Counted from the stretch's first letter, positions 27,708 to 36,509 are shown. The stretch: DNA of 64,000 bases from Duganella sp. SG902 (GCF_013376005.1 NZ_JABMJK010000023.1:1-64000); one strand, 5' to 3'. A program made the numbers and translations. The notes: generated by a model not told the origin, from the letters alone.

Positions 27708-28291
27708 ACGAGGCGCCCCTGCACATCGTGCTCAGCTTCAGCGACTGGCTGAGCTTGTTCGGCCACTACATGCTGCTGTCGCTGATGTCGATCGGCGGCG
27801 CGATCTCCACCACCACCGAGATGCACCGCTACCTGGTGGTCGAACATCATTGGCTGACCCAGGCGCAATTCAACAACGCCATCGCCATCGCCCAGGCCGC
27901 GCCCGGGCCGAACGTGCTGTTCGTCGCGCTGATGGGCTGGAACGTGGGATTGAACGCCGGCAGCTATACCCTCGCCCTGGCGGGCGTGGCGGTGACCATG
28001 CTGGGCATCCTGATCCCCAGCACCACGCTGACCTACCTGGCGGCGCGCTGGGGCCACCGCAACCGCGAACTGCTGGGCGTGCGCGCCTTCAAGCAAGGCA
28101 TGGCGCCGGTGGTGGTGGGGCTGATGGTCTCGGTCGGCGTGATCCTGGCCGCCAGCAACGACCAGCCCGCCACCGACTGGCCGCTGTGGCTGGTGTCGGG
28201 CGCGGCCGGGCTGCTGATCTGGCGCACCCGCATCCACCTGTTGTGGCTACTGGCGGCGGGCGCGGCGATCGGCTGGTTCCTGCCGGGCTGA
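27704..28291 (+). CDS. Chromate transporter, C-terminal-type half (short CHR)
   Basis: A 195-residue membrane protein, start MNEAPLHIVLSFSDWLSLF. It has the second CHR copy motifs: LMSIGGAISTTTEMHRYLV and AIAIAQAAPGPNVLFVALMGWNVG. Together with the upstream half it should form one chromate-efflux unit. Overlap of four bases with the upstream gene implies coupled translation in equal amounts. The LysR gene that follows is convergent and three bases away. Confidence 0.88.
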   Translation: MNEAPLHIVLSFSDWLSLFGHYMLLSLMSIGGAISTTTEMHRYLVVEHHWLTQAQFNNAIAIAQAAPGPNVLFVALMGWNVGLNAGSYTLALAGVAVTMLGILIPSTTLTYLAARWGHRNRELLGVRAFKQGMAPVVVGLMVSVGVILAASNDQPATDWPLWLVSGAAGLLIWRTRIHLLWLLAAGAAIGWFLPG

Positions 28292-28294
28292 ACC

Positions 28295-29197
28295 TCAAGC
28301 CGGCGTGTCGCGCCGACTAAACGCCGGATTTTCCGCAAACACCCCCGCGATGAAATCCATGAAGACGATGGCCCGCTTGGGCAGCAGCCGCTGCGCGACG
28401 TACACGGCTTGGACCGGCACCGGCGGCGCCGCGTATTCCCTCAAGATCAGCCGCAGATTGCCGTTGTTCAGCCCTTCCGCATACAGCCATTCCGGCCCGT
28501 GCGCGATCCCGAGGCCGGCGTTGACGCATTCGCGTATCGCCTCCGGCGAATTGACCCGCAGCCTGCCGGAGACCGGCACATCGGCATCGCGGAAGCGCCA
28601 CGTGGCGCCGGTCGACAACAGGGTGTAGATCAAGCAATCGTGCGCCTGCAACTCATCGGGCGTGGCCGGGATGCCGCGCCTGGCCAGATAATCCTTGCTG
28701 GCAACGCACACGCGCTCGAACATGCCAAGGCGGCGGGCGCGCAACGTGCTGTCCTCCAGATGCCCGATCCGGATCGCCAGCTCCGCCCCCTCGTCAACCA
28801 GGTTCACATAGCGGTCATTGATCTGAAGATCGAGCGTCAATGCTGGATACAAGTCCAGGAACGCCGGCACATGCGGCACCACAAAGGTATGGGCCAGCGC
28901 GGTGGGACAGGCGACGCGCAGCAGGCCGGACGGGGCGACATTGTCCCGGAACGAAGACTCCGATTCCTCCACGGCGTCGAGAATGCGGCGCGCCTCCGCG
29001 TAGTAACGCTCCCCCTCCGGCGTCAGGGCAAGCTTGCGCGTCGAGCGGTGCAGCAGCCTGGCCTGCAAATGCTCCTCCAGCGCCGCGACATGGCGGCTGA
29101 CGTTCGGCTGTCCCAGGCCCAGGTCGCGGCCGGCGGCGGAAAAGCTTCCCGTCTCGACAGCGCGAACAAAACAGGTCATCAACAGCAGGCGGTCCAT
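28295..29197 (-). CDS. LysR-family transcriptional regulator
   Basis: A 300-residue protein. N-terminal winged helix (about 1-60; TGSFSAAGRDLGLGQPNVSRHVAALEEHL), linker helix and a periplasmic-binding-like effector domain (about 90-295). It belongs with regulators of the CrgA/DmlR-like group that are often divergent from oxidoreductases. Start 29197 has GGAG at a seven-base spacing; an ATG at 29215 lacks one. It is divergent from the SDR gene and likely controls it through the repeat at 29210-29230. Confidence 0.9.
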   Translation of the reverse strand: MDRLLLMTCFVRAVETGSFSAAGRDLGLGQPNVSRHVAALEEHLQARLLHRSTRKLALTPEGERYYAEARRILDAVEESESSFRDNVAPSGLLRVACPTALAHTFVVPHVPAFLDLYPALTLDLQINDRYVNLVDEGAELAIRIGHLEDSTLRARRLGMFERVCVASKDYLARRGIPATPDELQAHDCLIYTLLSTGATWRFRDADVPVSGRLRVNSPEAIRECVNAGLGIAHGPEWLYAEGLNNGNLRLILREYAAPPVPVQAVYVAQRLLPKRAIVFMDFIAGVFAENPAFSRRDTPA

Positions 29198-29209
29198 GCG
29201 GATTCTCCA

Positions 29210-29292
29210 ATTCATGCATTTTGAGCATGAAACATATTCAGAATCTGGATCTTATCAAAGATGCCGCATGAATCCATAGTACTGCTCATGAA
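29210..29292. promoter_or_regulatory. LysR-type operator region between LysR and SDR genes
   Basis: TTCATGC (29210-29216), ATTTTGA, GCATGAA (29224-29230) is a perfect inverted repeat. Two more half-sites follow in direct order: GCATGAAT (29265-29272) and TCATGAAT (29285-29292). One strong and further weak sites is the usual layout for LysR regulators that activate a divergent gene. Confidence 0.55.
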
Positions 29293-29311
29293 TAACCTGA
29301 CGGAGAATCTC

Positions 29312-30064
29312 ATGTCCCGCTTACAAGGCAAACGCACCCTCATCACCGGCGGCACCAGCGGCATCGGCCTGGAAACAGCCCGGCAATTCCTCGCCGAAGG
29401 CGCGCGCGTGATCGTCACCGGCGTCAATCCGGACTCCATCGCCAAGGCCCAGGCCGAACTGGGGAGCGAGGTACTGGTGCTGCGCGCCGACTCGGCCAGC
29501 GTGGCCGCGCAGAAGCAGCTGGCGCAAGCCGTTCAGCAGCACTACGGCCAGCTCGATGTGGCCTTCCTCAATGCCGGCGTATCGGTCTGGCTGCCCATCG
29601 AGGAGTGGACGGAAGAAATGTTCGATCGCTCCTTCGACATCAACGTCAAGGGCCCGTACTTCCTGATGCAGGCGCTGCTGCCGGTGTTCGCGAACCCGGC
29701 CTCCGTCGTGCTGAACACCTCGATCAGCGCGCACGTCGGCTCGGAGCGTTCATCGGTGTATGCGGCGAGCAAGGCCGCGTTCCTCAACATGTCGAAGACG
29801 CTGTCGAGCGAGCTGCTCGGGCGCGGCATACGCGTCAACGCGGTCAGCCCCGGCCCGATCGAAACGCCGCTCTACGACAAGCTGGGGATTCCCGCGGCTT
29901 ATCGCGAGCAGGTCAACAAGGAGATCGCCGCGACCATCCCGTTCGGCCGCTTCGGCACGCCCGGGGAAGTGGCCAAGGCCGTGCTGTACCTGGCCTCGGA
30001 CGAGTCGCGCTGGACGGTGGGCTCGGAGCTCATCGTCGACGGCGGCCGCACGCTCAACGGCTGA
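29312..30064 (+). CDS. Short-chain dehydrogenase/reductase
   Basis: A 250-residue classical SDR. The NAD(P) loop TGGTSGIG is at 12-19, NAG at 87-89, and the catalytic set is Asn111, Ser in NTSISA (137-139), Tyr150 and Lys154 (YAASK). PGPIETPLYDKLG follows, and the C-terminus VDGGRTLNG is usual. Asn at the end of beta-2 (TGVNP, 36-40) does not decide between NAD and NADP. It has a GGAG site seven bases before the ATG. Substrate unknown; the divergent LysR probably controls it. Confidence 0.9.
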   Translation: MSRLQGKRTLITGGTSGIGLETARQFLAEGARVIVTGVNPDSIAKAQAELGSEVLVLRADSASVAAQKQLAQAVQQHYGQLDVAFLNAGVSVWLPIEEWTEEMFDRSFDINVKGPYFLMQALLPVFANPASVVLNTSISAHVGSERSSVYAASKAAFLNMSKTLSSELLGRGIRVNAVSPGPIETPLYDKLGIPAAYREQVNKEIAATIPFGRFGTPGEVAKAVLYLASDESRWTVGSELIVDGGRTLNG

Positions 30065-30094
30065 CGTTCACCCAAGCCCCGCCCTGGAACAGTG

Positions 30095-31861
30095 CTATTT
30101 GTTCTGGTAGCCGCCGTAGTGCCTGACCGGGCTCCAGTCCGGCTGCACCGGCAACCTGGCCGGGGCGTACCGCTGGTACTCGGGCGCGGCGTAGACCACC
30201 TTGCCATTGACGATGGTCAGGCTGGCTTCCAGGTTCTTGATCTTCTCCACGTCCATAGTGAAATAATCCTGCGGCAGGATCACCAGATCGGCATACTGGC
30301 CCTTGGCCAGCGTGCCCTTCAGCTTTTCCTCGCCGCTCATCCATGCGCTGCCCTGGGTCATCAGCTTGAGCGCCTGGTAGCGGCTCAACACATCCTTGTC
30401 CTGCCAGATCTTCAGGCCGCCGGCGGTCTTGCCCGTCACTGCCCAGTAGATCGACGGCCACGGACCATAGCTCGATACGCGCGTGCCGTCGGTGCCGAGA
30501 CCGACCGGGATCTTCATCTCCAGCATTTTCTTGATCGGCGGCATCTGGCGGGTTTGCTCGCCGTACCGCTTCCAGTACAGTTCGCCCTGGAAGTACATGC
30601 GGTCCTGCACCGCGATGCCGCCGCCCAGCGCCTTCACGCGCGCCAGCTGCTTGTCGCTGATGGTTTCGGCGTGGTCGAAGAACCAGCGCAGGCCGTTGAG
30701 CGGCGTGTCCCGGTTGACCTTCTCGATCACCGCCAGGTCGCGGTCGATGCTCTCGTCATAGGTGGCGTGGATGCGGAACGGCCAGCGGTTCTTGATCAGC
30801 AGGCGCAGCACCGGCTCCAGCTCGCTCTCCATGTGGGCCGGCATGTCGGGACGCGGCTCCAGGAAGTTTTCAAAGTCGGCCGCGCTCCACACCAGGTTCT
30901 CGCCGCCGCCCTCGGTGTTGTAGCCGTTGGCGTAGAACAGGTGATCGTTCTTGTCCGGATGGGTTTGCGTCAGCCAGCGCTGGTAGTCTTCCAGTTCCTT
31001 GCCCGGCTTTTGCGCGAACAAATAGTAGGAGGTGCGCACCGTCAGCTTGCCGTTTTTCGCCAGCTCCAGGCTAACGGCGTAATCGTCCGGATAAGCCTGG
31101 CCGCCGCCGCCGGCGTCGATGGCGCTGGTCAGGCCCAGGCGGTTCAGTTCGGTGTAATACTGCTGGGTCGAGTTCAGCTGCTGCTCGCGCGAGAGCGCGC
31201 CGGTCTTGGCCAGCGTGGTGTACAGGATCATGGCGTTCGGCTTGGCGATCAGCTTGCCGGTCGGCTTGCCGTCCGCGCCCAGCTCCACCACGCCATCCTT
31301 AAACTTGGTGTCGGCGTTATAGCCCAGCGTCTCGATGCCCTTTTTGTTCAGGAAACCGAGGCCGTACAGATACAGCAGGAATACCGGCTTGTCCGGCACC
31401 GCCTGGTTGATTTCCTCCAGCGTCGGCAGACGCTTTTCCTCGAACTGGTATTCGTTCCAGCCGCCGACCACTTTGATCCAGGCGCCCTCCGGCGTGCGCG
31501 CGGCCTGCTCCTTCAGCATTTGCAGGGCTTGCTTGAGCGAGGTCACGCCATCCCAGCGCAGTTCGGCGTTGTAGTTCAGGCCTTCGCGGATGATGTGCAG
31601 GTGCGAGTCGTTCAGGCCGGGAATCACGGTCTTGCCGGCGGCGTCGATGACCTGGGTGTTGGCGGTCTTGCGCTTGAGGATCTGGGCGTTGCTGCCCACG
31701 GCTTCGATTTTGCCGTCCTTGATGGCGAGGGCTTGCGCGAAAGCGCCCTCCCTGGTCATGGTGGCGACCTTGCCGTTGGTGATGATGAGGTCGGTTGCGT
31801 GGACGTACGCGGACGACGCGCAGGCGATGGCCGCCGCGACAGCGAGCTGCTTCAATTTCAT
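30095..31861 (-). CDS. Secreted YtcJ-like amidohydrolase
   Basis: A 588-residue protein with a signal peptide (1-22, ending YVHA). It starts DLIITNGKVATMTREGA, and the metal motif is His87-x-His89 in NDSHLHI. IHATYDESIDRD and WFFDHAETISDK give later His ligands, and LGTDGTRVSSYGPWPSIYWA gives the catalytic Asp. The closing strand ADLVILPQDYFTMDVEKIKN is the usual end of the YtcJ-like group, which hydrolyses N-acyl or formyl bonds. A GGGAGT site precedes the ATG. It acts in the periplasm. A terminator separates it from the YceI gene upstream. Confidence 0.88.
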   Translation of the reverse strand: MKLKQLAVAAAIACASSAYVHATDLIITNGKVATMTREGAFAQALAIKDGKIEAVGSNAQILKRKTANTQVIDAAGKTVIPGLNDSHLHIIREGLNYNAELRWDGVTSLKQALQMLKEQAARTPEGAWIKVVGGWNEYQFEEKRLPTLEEINQAVPDKPVFLLYLYGLGFLNKKGIETLGYNADTKFKDGVVELGADGKPTGKLIAKPNAMILYTTLAKTGALSREQQLNSTQQYYTELNRLGLTSAIDAGGGGQAYPDDYAVSLELAKNGKLTVRTSYYLFAQKPGKELEDYQRWLTQTHPDKNDHLFYANGYNTEGGGENLVWSAADFENFLEPRPDMPAHMESELEPVLRLLIKNRWPFRIHATYDESIDRDLAVIEKVNRDTPLNGLRWFFDHAETISDKQLARVKALGGGIAVQDRMYFQGELYWKRYGEQTRQMPPIKKMLEMKIPVGLGTDGTRVSSYGPWPSIYWAVTGKTAGGLKIWQDKDVLSRYQALKLMTQGSAWMSGEEKLKGTLAKGQYADLVILPQDYFTMDVEKIKNLEASLTIVNGKVVYAAPEYQRYAPARLPVQPDWSPVRHYGGYQNK

Positions 31862-31876
31862 AACTACTCCCGGAAA

Positions 31877-31908
31877 ATAAAAAACCGGCGCGGGGCAAGC
31901 CGCGCCGG
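31877..31908 (-). terminator. Intrinsic terminator after YceI gene
   Basis: CCGGCGCGG (31885-31893), GGCAAG, CCGCGCCGG (31900-31908). Read leftward the stem is followed by a T-rich run. It separates the YceI gene from the amidohydrolase gene downstream. Confidence 0.8.
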
Positions 31909-31946
31909 CGGCGTCAGAGAATTGAGGCGAGCCCAGTTCTCTTGAA

Positions 31947-32513
31947 TTAGTCTTTCAGCGATTCGATCGCGAAGCTCAGGGTCACGTCGTCGCCAACGTT
32001 CGGTGCGTAGGCGCCGGCGTTGAACTCGCTACGCTTGATCTTGGCGGTGGCGTTGGCGCCGCAAGCCAGTTTCTTGGCCATCGGGTGATCGGCGCAGTGG
32101 AAGTTGGTGATGGTCAGGGTGACCGGCTTGGTCACGCCCTTGACGGTCAGGTTGCCTTCCACGCTGGCCGGCACGTCGCCATTGAAGTTGACCTTGGTCG
32201 ACTTGTAGGTGATGGTTGGGTACTTGGCGGTGTCGAGGAAGTTCTCGCCCTGGATGTGCTGGTCAAACAGTTTCGAGCCGGTGTCGACCGATTTGGCGTC
32301 GATGGTCGCTTCCACCGAGCCGGTCTTGGCGGCGCGGTCCAGGGTGATCTTGGCCTTGGTGTTGTTGAAGCGGCTTTGCTGGGTCGAGTAGCCGAAGTGG
32401 CTGTAGCTGAAGCTGGAGAAGGTGTGGTTGTCGTCCGAGGTGAAGCTCTCAGGAGCGGCGAAGGCGGACAGGGAAATACCAGCGGCGATCAACAGGGCAA
32501 CGATTTTTTTCAT
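31947..32513 (-). CDS. Periplasmic YceI-family protein
   Basis: A 188-residue protein with a signal peptide MKKIVALLIAAGISLSAFA. The mature part is a full YceI domain: DDNHTFSSFSYSHFGYSTQQSRF, then SVDTGSKLFDQHIQGENFLDTAKYPTITYKS, LTVKGVTKPVTLTI and IKRSEFNAGAYAPNVGDDVTLSFAIE. It also has two Cys (FHCADHP, KLACGA) likely to form a disulfide, common in this subgroup. YceI proteins carry isoprenoids such as octaprenyl phosphate. An AGGAG site and a good promoter (32559-32587) suggest strong expression. Confidence 0.93.
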   Translation of the reverse strand: MKKIVALLIAAGISLSAFAAPESFTSDDNHTFSSFSYSHFGYSTQQSRFNNTKAKITLDRAAKTGSVEATIDAKSVDTGSKLFDQHIQGENFLDTAKYPTITYKSTKVNFNGDVPASVEGNLTVKGVTKPVTLTITNFHCADHPMAKKLACGANATAKIKRSEFNAGAYAPNVGDDVTLSFAIESLKD

Positions 32514-32558
32514 TTAGAAACTCCTAACGTGGGGAACGAGATTGTTCGAGTGAGGACG

Positions 32559-32587
32559 ATTATGCTCGCGACATCTAAAGTTGTAAA
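32559..32587 (-). promoter_or_regulatory. Sigma-70 promoter of periplasmic YceI gene
   Basis: Read leftward: TTTACA (32587-32582), 17-bp spacer, CATAAT (32564-32559). Both boxes match five of six consensus bases, with transcription starting about 40 bp before the ATG. Confidence 0.65.
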
Positions 32588-32636
32588 ACGAAAAATTTAC
32601 CGCTTTACTATCGATAAAATCGATCATTCCCACATG

Positions 32637-32651
32637 CCGTTATGATAACGG
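32637..32651. promoter_or_regulatory. 15-bp palindrome upstream of YceI promoter
   Basis: CCGTTAT-G-ATAACGG is perfect. It lies about 50 bp upstream of the YceI -35, between two same-strand genes, and may be an activator or repressor site. ATCGATAAAATCGAT nearby adds two ATCGAT copies. Confidence 0.4.
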
Positions 32652-32717
32652 AACGATGGACAAACGGTATCTGTCTTAAGGCGTGTGAGGAGATTACCCG
32701 CCCGGGGAAGCGGGCAC

Positions 32718-33731
32718 CTATCGAAACACCTGCCGCAGCGTTTCCGCCTCCAGCAGCCGCTCGCTCCAGGCCTCCAGTTGTGCCATGCTGGCCCTGGCCA
32801 GCCTGTTCCTGACCGACTGCGGCAACGGCCCGAAGCGCCGGACCAGTTGCCGCTCCAGCAGCACGGCCGCGCCTTCTTTACGTCCCCGTTCGATACCTTG
32901 CTCAAGGCCCTGGTTACGGCCTTCTTGCAGGCCTTCTTTCAGGCCTTCTTTTCTTCCCTTCTTCCAGCCCTTGTCAATGAAAGACTGCTCGACTTCTCCA
33001 ATCCAAAACATAACGCGCTCCCTCCTGGCACCACGGATGGCTTGCCAGTAGCGCTGTTGATACGGCTCAGGCAAGACCATCATCCAATTAATCACATCGA
33101 ACATCACAAGTATGCGCTCCTTGCGCCAGCCATGTTCGTACAGTAGCCTAGTCGCTTGCCACTTCGCCGCATATAACAGACCGGGGTCATGACGCGCCTG
33201 CTGCGTGCGCAAGTGCGCCAGCGTTAGCAGCGCAAAAAGGTTATCCGACGCCTGAAGCTCATCGGGCCGGTCAGCATAATCGAGCAATTTGACGATGGCG
33301 AACGAAAAACTCAGCTCTGTTCCCAGCCGCGCATAATGATAGATGCACGGGCGCCAGTTGCGCGCCTCATCAGCCAACACGACCAGGCTCGCCACCGGCC
33401 GCTGATGCTCTTTGTGAATGCGGTAGTTGTAGTCGAATATGCGCCGCGCCAGTGCCACATCACGTTGCGCCTGCACTTCTATGTGAATGAGCACCCATCC
33501 CGCGTTACCATCGCACAGACGTACCTCCACCAATTTATCCGCCACCAGACTATGAGGCACGTCGCCGTGGCTGATGCCTGCCAGTTCCTTATCGCGGAAT
33601 TGCGGCTTTTGTGCCCAATCTATTTCGGCGGAGAGCGCGGGAAAGAAGAAATCCATGAAGTCCCGGAAAGCATGGCCGATGGCTGCTTTCCAGGGTGAGT
33701 CGTAGCGGGATGGCGGCGAGGGATGGGGCAT
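32718..33731 (-). CDS. Rpn-like PD-(D/E)XK nuclease-family protein with DUF4351 tail
   Basis: A 337-residue protein. The N-terminal part (about 10-260) resembles Rpn/YhgA recombination-promoting nucleases: ADKLVEVRL supplies an acidic residue and WVLIHIEVQAQRD gives the E-x-Q version of the (D/E)-x-K core. Then comes a tetrapeptide-repeat helix (GWKKGRKEGLKEGLQEGRNQ..., about 258-287) and a DUF4351-like end (LLERQLVRRFGPLPQSVRNRLARAS). GGAGGG abuts the ATG, so translation may be weak. It lies 44 bp after ssuB on the same strand. A full paralogue is at 56602-57567. Less GC-rich than its neighbours in the middle. Confidence 0.8.
   Translation of the reverse strand: MPHPSPPSRYDSPWKAAIGHAFRDFMDFFFPALSAEIDWAQKPQFRDKELAGISHGDVPHSLVADKLVEVRLCDGNAGWVLIHIEVQAQRDVALARRIFDYNYRIHKEHQRPVASLVVLADEARNWRPCIYHYARLGTELSFSFAIVKLLDYADRPDELQASDNLFALLTLAHLRTQQARHDPGLLYAAKWQATRLLYEHGWRKERILVMFDVINWMMVLPEPYQQRYWQAIRGARRERVMFWIGEVEQSFIDKGWKKGRKEGLKEGLQEGRNQGLEQGIERGRKEGAAVLLERQLVRRFGPLPQSVRNRLARASMAQLEAWSERLLEAETLRQVFR
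32918..32953. repeat. 12-bp in-frame tandem repeat inside Rpn-like gene
   Basis: Three copies of a GGCCTTCTTnnn unit lie head to tail, encoding K/Q-E-G-L/R tetrapeptides. Change of copy number would lengthen or shorten a helix without a frameshift. Confidence 0.65.
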
Positions 33732-33775
33732 CCCTCCAGTATCCGCTTAGGCCATCGTCCGCTTGTTGATGACGA

Positions 33776-34591
33776 TCAGGCCGCGATGGCGGCGTCGGTG
33801 GCGGGGGATTGGTTCAGGATGCGGCTCAGCAGGCGCTGTTCCAGCGCGGCGAAGGCGGCGTTGCCGCGCGCGCGGGGACGTGGCAGGTCGACCTTCAGGT
33901 CCAGTGTGATGCGCCCCTCTTCGATCAGCACCACGCGGTCCGCCAGCGCGATCGCTTCCTGCACATCGTGCGTCACCAGCACGGCGGTGAAGCCGCGCGA
34001 CAGCCACAACGACTCGATCAGCTGCTGCATCTCGATCCGGGTCAGCGCGTCGAGCGCGCCCAGCGGTTCGTCCAGCAACAGCAGTTGCGGCTCGTGCAGC
34101 AGCGCGCGCGCCAGCGCCACGCGCTGACGCTGGCCACCCGACAGCTCGGAAGGCCAGTCGTTTGCGCGCTCGGCCAGGCCGACCGTGGCCAGCGTGGCGG
34201 CCGCCGCGTTCAGGGAGCGCGGCAAGCCGATCGCCACATTCTCCAGCACCGTCTTCCACGGCAGCAGGCGCGCCTCCTGGAACATGATGCGGATGCTGGC
34301 CGCGATGCTGCCCTTGCCGACCGCGATGCTGCCCTGCTCCGCCGTCTCCAGCCCGGCGATCGCGCGCAGCAGCGTGCTTTTGCCGCAGCCGCTGCGGCCG
34401 ACGATGGCCACGAACTCGCCCGGCGCCAGCTCCAGTTGCACATCCTTGAGCACCTGGCGCGCGCCAAACGACTTGCTGACCTGGTCCAGTTCCAGCGACA
34501 CGCCCTGGCGGCGCGGTGGTTGCGCCGAGGTCCAGGTCGCGCCTTCGCGCGGCAACGCGCCCGTATCGAATAATGCGGTGGATATAAACAT
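33776..34591 (-). CDS. ssuB: Alkanesulfonate ABC transporter, ATP-binding protein
   Basis: A 271-residue ABC ATPase. Walker A GRSGCGKSTLL (about 64-74), signature LSGGQRQRVALARAL, Walker B QLLLLDEPLGALD and switch VLVTHDVQEAIA are all intact. An N-terminal extension of about 30 residues precedes the ATPase, as in several betaproteobacterial SsuB. AAGGAG is five bases before the ATG. Last gene of ssuEADCB, nine bases after ssuC. With SsuC and SsuA it imports aliphatic sulfonates when sulfate is scarce. Confidence 0.93.
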   Translation of the reverse strand: MFISTALFDTGALPREGATWTSAQPPRRQGVSLELDQVSKSFGARQVLKDVQLELAPGEFVAIVGRSGCGKSTLLRAIAGLETAEQGSIAVGKGSIAASIRIMFQEARLLPWKTVLENVAIGLPRSLNAAAATLATVGLAERANDWPSELSGGQRQRVALARALLHEPQLLLLDEPLGALDALTRIEMQQLIESLWLSRGFTAVLVTHDVQEAIALADRVVLIEEGRITLDLKVDLPRPRARGNAAFAALEQRLLSRILNQSPATDAAIAA

Positions 34592-34600
34592 GCGTTCTCC

Positions 34601-35359
34601 TTAACGGTATGCGGGATTCCAGCGCAGGAAGTGCTTCTCCATGCCGCGCGAAACCAAATCAGCCAGCTTGCCCAGCAAGGCGTACAGCAGAATCCCGACC
34701 AGCACCACGTCGGTCTGCAGGAACTCGCGGGCGTTCATGGTCATGTAGCCGATGCCCGCCTGCGCCGAGATGGTCTCCGCCACGATCAGCAGCACCCACA
34801 CCAGTCCCAGCGAGAAGCGCACGCCGACCAGGATCGATGGCAGCGCCGCCGGCAAAATCACGTCGCGGTACAGCGGCCAGCCGGACAGCCCATAGCTGCG
34901 CGCCATCTCGATCAAGCCCTGGTCCGCCGAGCGGATGCCGTGGAAGGTGTTCAGGTAGACAGGGAAGAACACGCCCACCGCCAGCAGGAATAGCTTGGCC
35001 GTTTCATCGATGCCGAACCACAGGATCACCAGCGGAATCAGGGCCAGCGCCGGGATGTTGCGGATCATTTGCAGGGTGGTGTCGAGCAGCGTCTCGGCGC
35101 CACGGAAGCTGCCGGTCAGCAGACCAAGCGCCAGGCCGAGGCCCGCGCCGATTGCGAAACCGCTGGCCGCGCGCCACAAGCTGGTGCGCAAGTGCGTCCA
35201 CAATTCGCCCGATTCCGCCAGCGACCAGAAAGCCTTGGCCACCGCCCACGGTTCCGGCAGGATGCGGCTGGACAGCCAGCCCAGTTGCGACGACACCTGC
35301 CACACCGCGATCAGCAGCACCGGCAGCACCCACGGCGTCCATGCACTCTGCCTCTTCAT
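34601..35359 (-). CDS. ssuC: Alkanesulfonate ABC transporter, permease
   Basis: A 252-residue permease with about six membrane helices. The EAA loop that contacts the ATPase is EMARSYGLSGWPLYRDVILPAALPSILVGVRFSLG (about 150-185). It starts one base after the ssuD stop codon, so the two are cotranscribed. It forms the membrane channel for SsuA-bound sulfonates. Confidence 0.92.
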   Translation of the reverse strand: MKRQSAWTPWVLPVLLIAVWQVSSQLGWLSSRILPEPWAVAKAFWSLAESGELWTHLRTSLWRAASGFAIGAGLGLALGLLTGSFRGAETLLDTTLQMIRNIPALALIPLVILWFGIDETAKLFLLAVGVFFPVYLNTFHGIRSADQGLIEMARSYGLSGWPLYRDVILPAALPSILVGVRFSLGLVWVLLIVAETISAQAGIGYMTMNAREFLQTDVVLVGILLYALLGKLADLVSRGMEKHFLRWNPAYR

Positions 35360-35360
35360 C

Positions 35361-36509
35361 TTACGCCGCCTTTTTCGGGATGATATCGCTGGCCATGATC
35401 TCGCCGAACGGGCCGCTCAGCGATTGCTCGCCATGATCCTTGCCCTTGCCCAGCAGCGGGAACACCAGTTCCGCGAAGCGGTACGATTCCTCAAGGTGGG
35501 GGTAGCCGGAGAAGATAAAGGTCTCGATGCCGAGATCCTGGTACTCGCGGATACGCGCCGCCACCGTTTCGGGGTCGCCCACCAGCGCGGTCCCGGCGCC
35601 ACCACGCACCAGTCCCACGCCGGCCCAGAGGTTGGGCGATACTTCGAGCTTGTCACGGCGTCCGCCGTGCAAAGCCGCCATGCGTTGCTGTCCTACCGAA
35701 TCCATTTTCTGGAACGCCGCCTGCGCCTTGGCGATGGTTTCATCGTCCAGATGGCTGATCAACTCATCGGCCGCGCGCCATGCTTCCTCGTTCGTCTCGC
35801 GCACGATGACGTGCAGGCGAATGCCGAACTTGACGCTCCGGCCATGTTTGGCGGCGCGCGCGCGGATGTCATCCAGCTTGGCCGCCACCGCCGCCGGCGG
35901 CTCGCCCCAGGTCAGGTACACGTCCATCTGCTCGGCCGCCAGTTCGTGCGCCGGCTCCGACGAGCCGCCGAAGTACAGCGGCGGATATGGCTTCTGCACC
36001 GGCGGATACAGCGTCTTGGCGCCCTTCACCGTAATGTGCTTGCCCTCGAAATCGTAACCCTTGTCGCCGCCCTCGCCAGCCAGCGAGGCGCGCCACACGC
36101 GGATGAACTCATCCGAGATCTCATAGCGCTTGGCGTGATCGGCGAACAGGCCGTCCGCTTCCAGCTCGCCCTGATCGCCGCCGGTGACGACGTTGATCAG
36201 CAGTCGCCCGTTGGACAGGCGGTCGAAGGTAGATGCCATGCGCACCGCCAGCCCTGGCGTGGTCAGACCCGGACGGATCGCCACCAGGAATTTCAGTTTT
36301 TGCGTCACGTGGATCAGCGAGGACGCCACCACCCACGCATCCTCGCAGGAGCGCCCGGTCGGCAGCAGCACGCCGTCGTAGCCCAGCGTGTCGGCGGCCA
36401 CCGCCACCTGCTTCAGGTAGTTGGCGTCGATCGGACGCGAACCCTTGGAGGTGCCGAGATAGCGGCTGTCGCCATGGGTGGGAATAAACCAGAACAAATT
36501 GAGAGACAT
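35361..36509 (-). CDS. ssuD: FMNH2-dependent alkanesulfonate monooxygenase
   Basis: A 382-residue TIM-barrel luciferase-family enzyme, the normal SsuD length. MSLNLFWFIPTHGDSRYLGTS is the family start. Cys54-region equivalent reads GRSCEDAWVVAS, and residues in TFIFSGYPHLEESYRFAELVFPLL close the barrel. It splits sulfonates into aldehyde and sulfite using FMNH2 from SsuE and oxygen. Between ssuA and ssuC in the operon. Confidence 0.95.
   Translation of the reverse strand: MSLNLFWFIPTHGDSRYLGTSKGSRPIDANYLKQVAVAADTLGYDGVLLPTGRSCEDAWVVASSLIHVTQKLKFLVAIRPGLTTPGLAVRMASTFDRLSNGRLLINVVTGGDQGELEADGLFADHAKRYEISDEFIRVWRASLAGEGGDKGYDFEGKHITVKGAKTLYPPVQKPYPPLYFGGSSEPAHELAAEQMDVYLTWGEPPAAVAAKLDDIRARAAKHGRSVKFGIRLHVIVRETNEEAWRAADELISHLDDETIAKAQAAFQKMDSVGQQRMAALHGGRRDKLEVSPNLWAGVGLVRGGAGTALVGDPETVAARIREYQDLGIETFIFSGYPHLEESYRFAELVFPLLGKGKDHGEQSLSGPFGEIMASDIIPKKAA

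Noticed and set aside
30092..31945. Long rightward frame antisense to the amidohydrolase
   Set aside because: The opposite strand has signal peptide, metal motifs and a ribosome site; this frame has none.
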